Below are positions 4,650-5,183 of a stretch of 5,183 bases of DNA, piece after piece. A model generated the notes under the pieces. That model was not told where the DNA came from and did no database searches. It saw nothing but the letters and a program-made list of their open reading frames with translations. Position 1 is the stretch's first letter, and each line of letters opens with the position of its first letter. A program made the translations under genes and the position numbers. This stretch comes from Deltaproteobacteria bacterium (GTDB lineage Bacteria > Desulfobacterota > Desulfuromonadia > Desulfuromonadales > BM103), in assembly GCA_019313105.1 (NCBI GenBank), contig JAFDBW010000326.1:1-5183 (forward strand), in the 5' to 3' direction.

Positions 4650-5183
4650 ATGCGCACCATAGTTTGCACAGTTGTGGTCTTCCTGATCGGTCTGTACGCT
4701 TCTCTCGCCTGCGCCGCTCCGGACATGGCGTTCACCAGCACACAATTTGATTTCGGCAAAGTTTTCCAGGGAGACAAAGTCCTGCATACGTTCGAATTTG
4801 TCAATGCCGGTCAGGACCCCCTGTTGATTGACCGGGTGCGTAGCTCCTGTGGCTGTACCGCCGTTCTGGTTTCGGAAAAGAACCTCGCTCCCGGTGCAAA
4901 AGGCCAGGTTCAGGCGAATTTTGACAGCGCCCGTTTCCGTGGCACAGTAAGCAAAACGATTTACCTGTACAGCAACGATCCGGTGAAGCCGGTCATGCAA
5001 CTTAAAATCAAGGGCGAGGTGATCGAGATCGTCGCCGTAGAACCTGAGCAGGTCAATTTCGGTACGGTGGCTGGCGACCAGACCCTGGTATCGAAGGTCG
5101 TGTTTCGCAACCAGGGCGAAAATCAGTTAACCATCGGGAAGCCGAGTACCACAGCAATCGAACTTCAAGCTGAAATGTCGGAA
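4650..5183 (+). CDS. Secreted DUF1573 (Ig-like) protein, 3' end outside the window
   Basis: The reading frame is open from the ATG at 4650 to the window edge, 178 codons with no stop. Residues 1-22 look like a Sec signal peptide: MRT, a hydrophobic core, then A-C-A before AP, predicting cleavage after Ala22. Cys21 lacks a good lipobox, so a lipoprotein is less likely. Residues about 32-125 match DUF1573: FDFGKVFQGDKVLHTFEFVNAG, then RSSCGCTA with Cys67 and Cys69, and a closing IKGEV. A second similar beta-sandwich repeat begins at VEPEQVNFGTV (about 130). Proteins of this family are extracytoplasmic and mostly uncharacterised. GGGAG (4638-4642) is 7 nt from this ATG. An in-frame ATG at 4620, with AAGGAA upstream, would add ten residues but gives a poorer signal peptide. 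It is divergent from hpt. No function is assigned. Confidence 0.88.
   Translation, partial: MRTIVCTVVVFLIGLYASLACAAPDMAFTSTQFDFGKVFQGDKVLHTFEFVNAGQDPLLIDRVRSSCGCTAVLVSEKNLAPGAKGQVQANFDSARFRGTVSKTIYLYSNDPVKPVMQLKIKGEVIEIVAVEPEQVNFGTVAGDQTLVSKVVFRNQGENQLTIGKPSTTAIELQAEMSE

Noticed and set aside
4533..5000. A 155-codon minus-strand frame opposite the DUF1573 gene.
   Set aside because: The plus-strand frame has a signal peptide, DUF1573 motifs and a ribosome binding site. The minus-strand frame would also run over the hpt/DUF1573 promoter region and has no recognisable features.

Overview
The window reads as ordinary chromosomal sequence of moderate GC content from an anaerobic or facultative Gram-negative bacterium. 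The family mix suggests a Desulfuromonas/Geobacter-type member of Desulfuromonadota: acetate kinase next to a clostridial-type 2[4Fe-4S] ferredoxin, an MJ0042 zinc-ribbon/DUF3426 membrane protein, and an exported DUF1573 protein. The assignment rests on recalled family distribution, not on a search, so treat it as a working guess.

Layout. Positions 1-431 hold no convincing gene. The first ~260 bases carry several hairpins, including a perfect 13-bp inverted repeat, and look like a dispersed intergenic repeat element. A strong hairpin at 319-349 is the probable terminator of the gene to its right. Acetate kinase (ackA) lies on the minus strand, 432-1700. An AT-rich intergenic region (1701-1987) carries a promoter for ackA and, divergently, one for a 56-residue 2[4Fe-4S] ferredoxin on the plus strand (1988-2158). 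A bidirectional terminator (2195-2225) separates the ferredoxin from a convergent minus-strand operon. That operon is hpt (hypoxanthine phosphoribosyltransferase, 4502 down to 3954) followed after 22 nt by a 559-residue zinc-ribbon, acidic-linker, single-TM, DUF3426 protein (3931 down to 2252). Divergent from hpt, on the plus strand, is a secreted DUF1573 protein (4650 onward) that runs off the right edge.

How the genes fit together. AckA makes ATP and acetate from acetyl phosphate. The small ferredoxin is the kind of carrier that pyruvate:ferredoxin oxidoreductase reduces when it makes acetyl-CoA, so the divergent pair plausibly serves one acetyl-CoA/acetate node. No phosphotransacetylase gene is visible beside ackA. 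hpt is purine salvage housekeeping, and its link to the zinc-ribbon protein is positional only.

No previously undescribed system is evident. The observations most worth checking are: the zinc-ribbon protein, with an almost base-free acidic linker of recurring F-x-F/DF motifs; an 18-bp perfect palindrome over its start codon; a near-consensus hpt promoter placed so close to the ATG that the mRNA should be almost leaderless; and two AAAATCCTG direct repeats exactly 21 bp apart upstream of the DUF1573 promoter.
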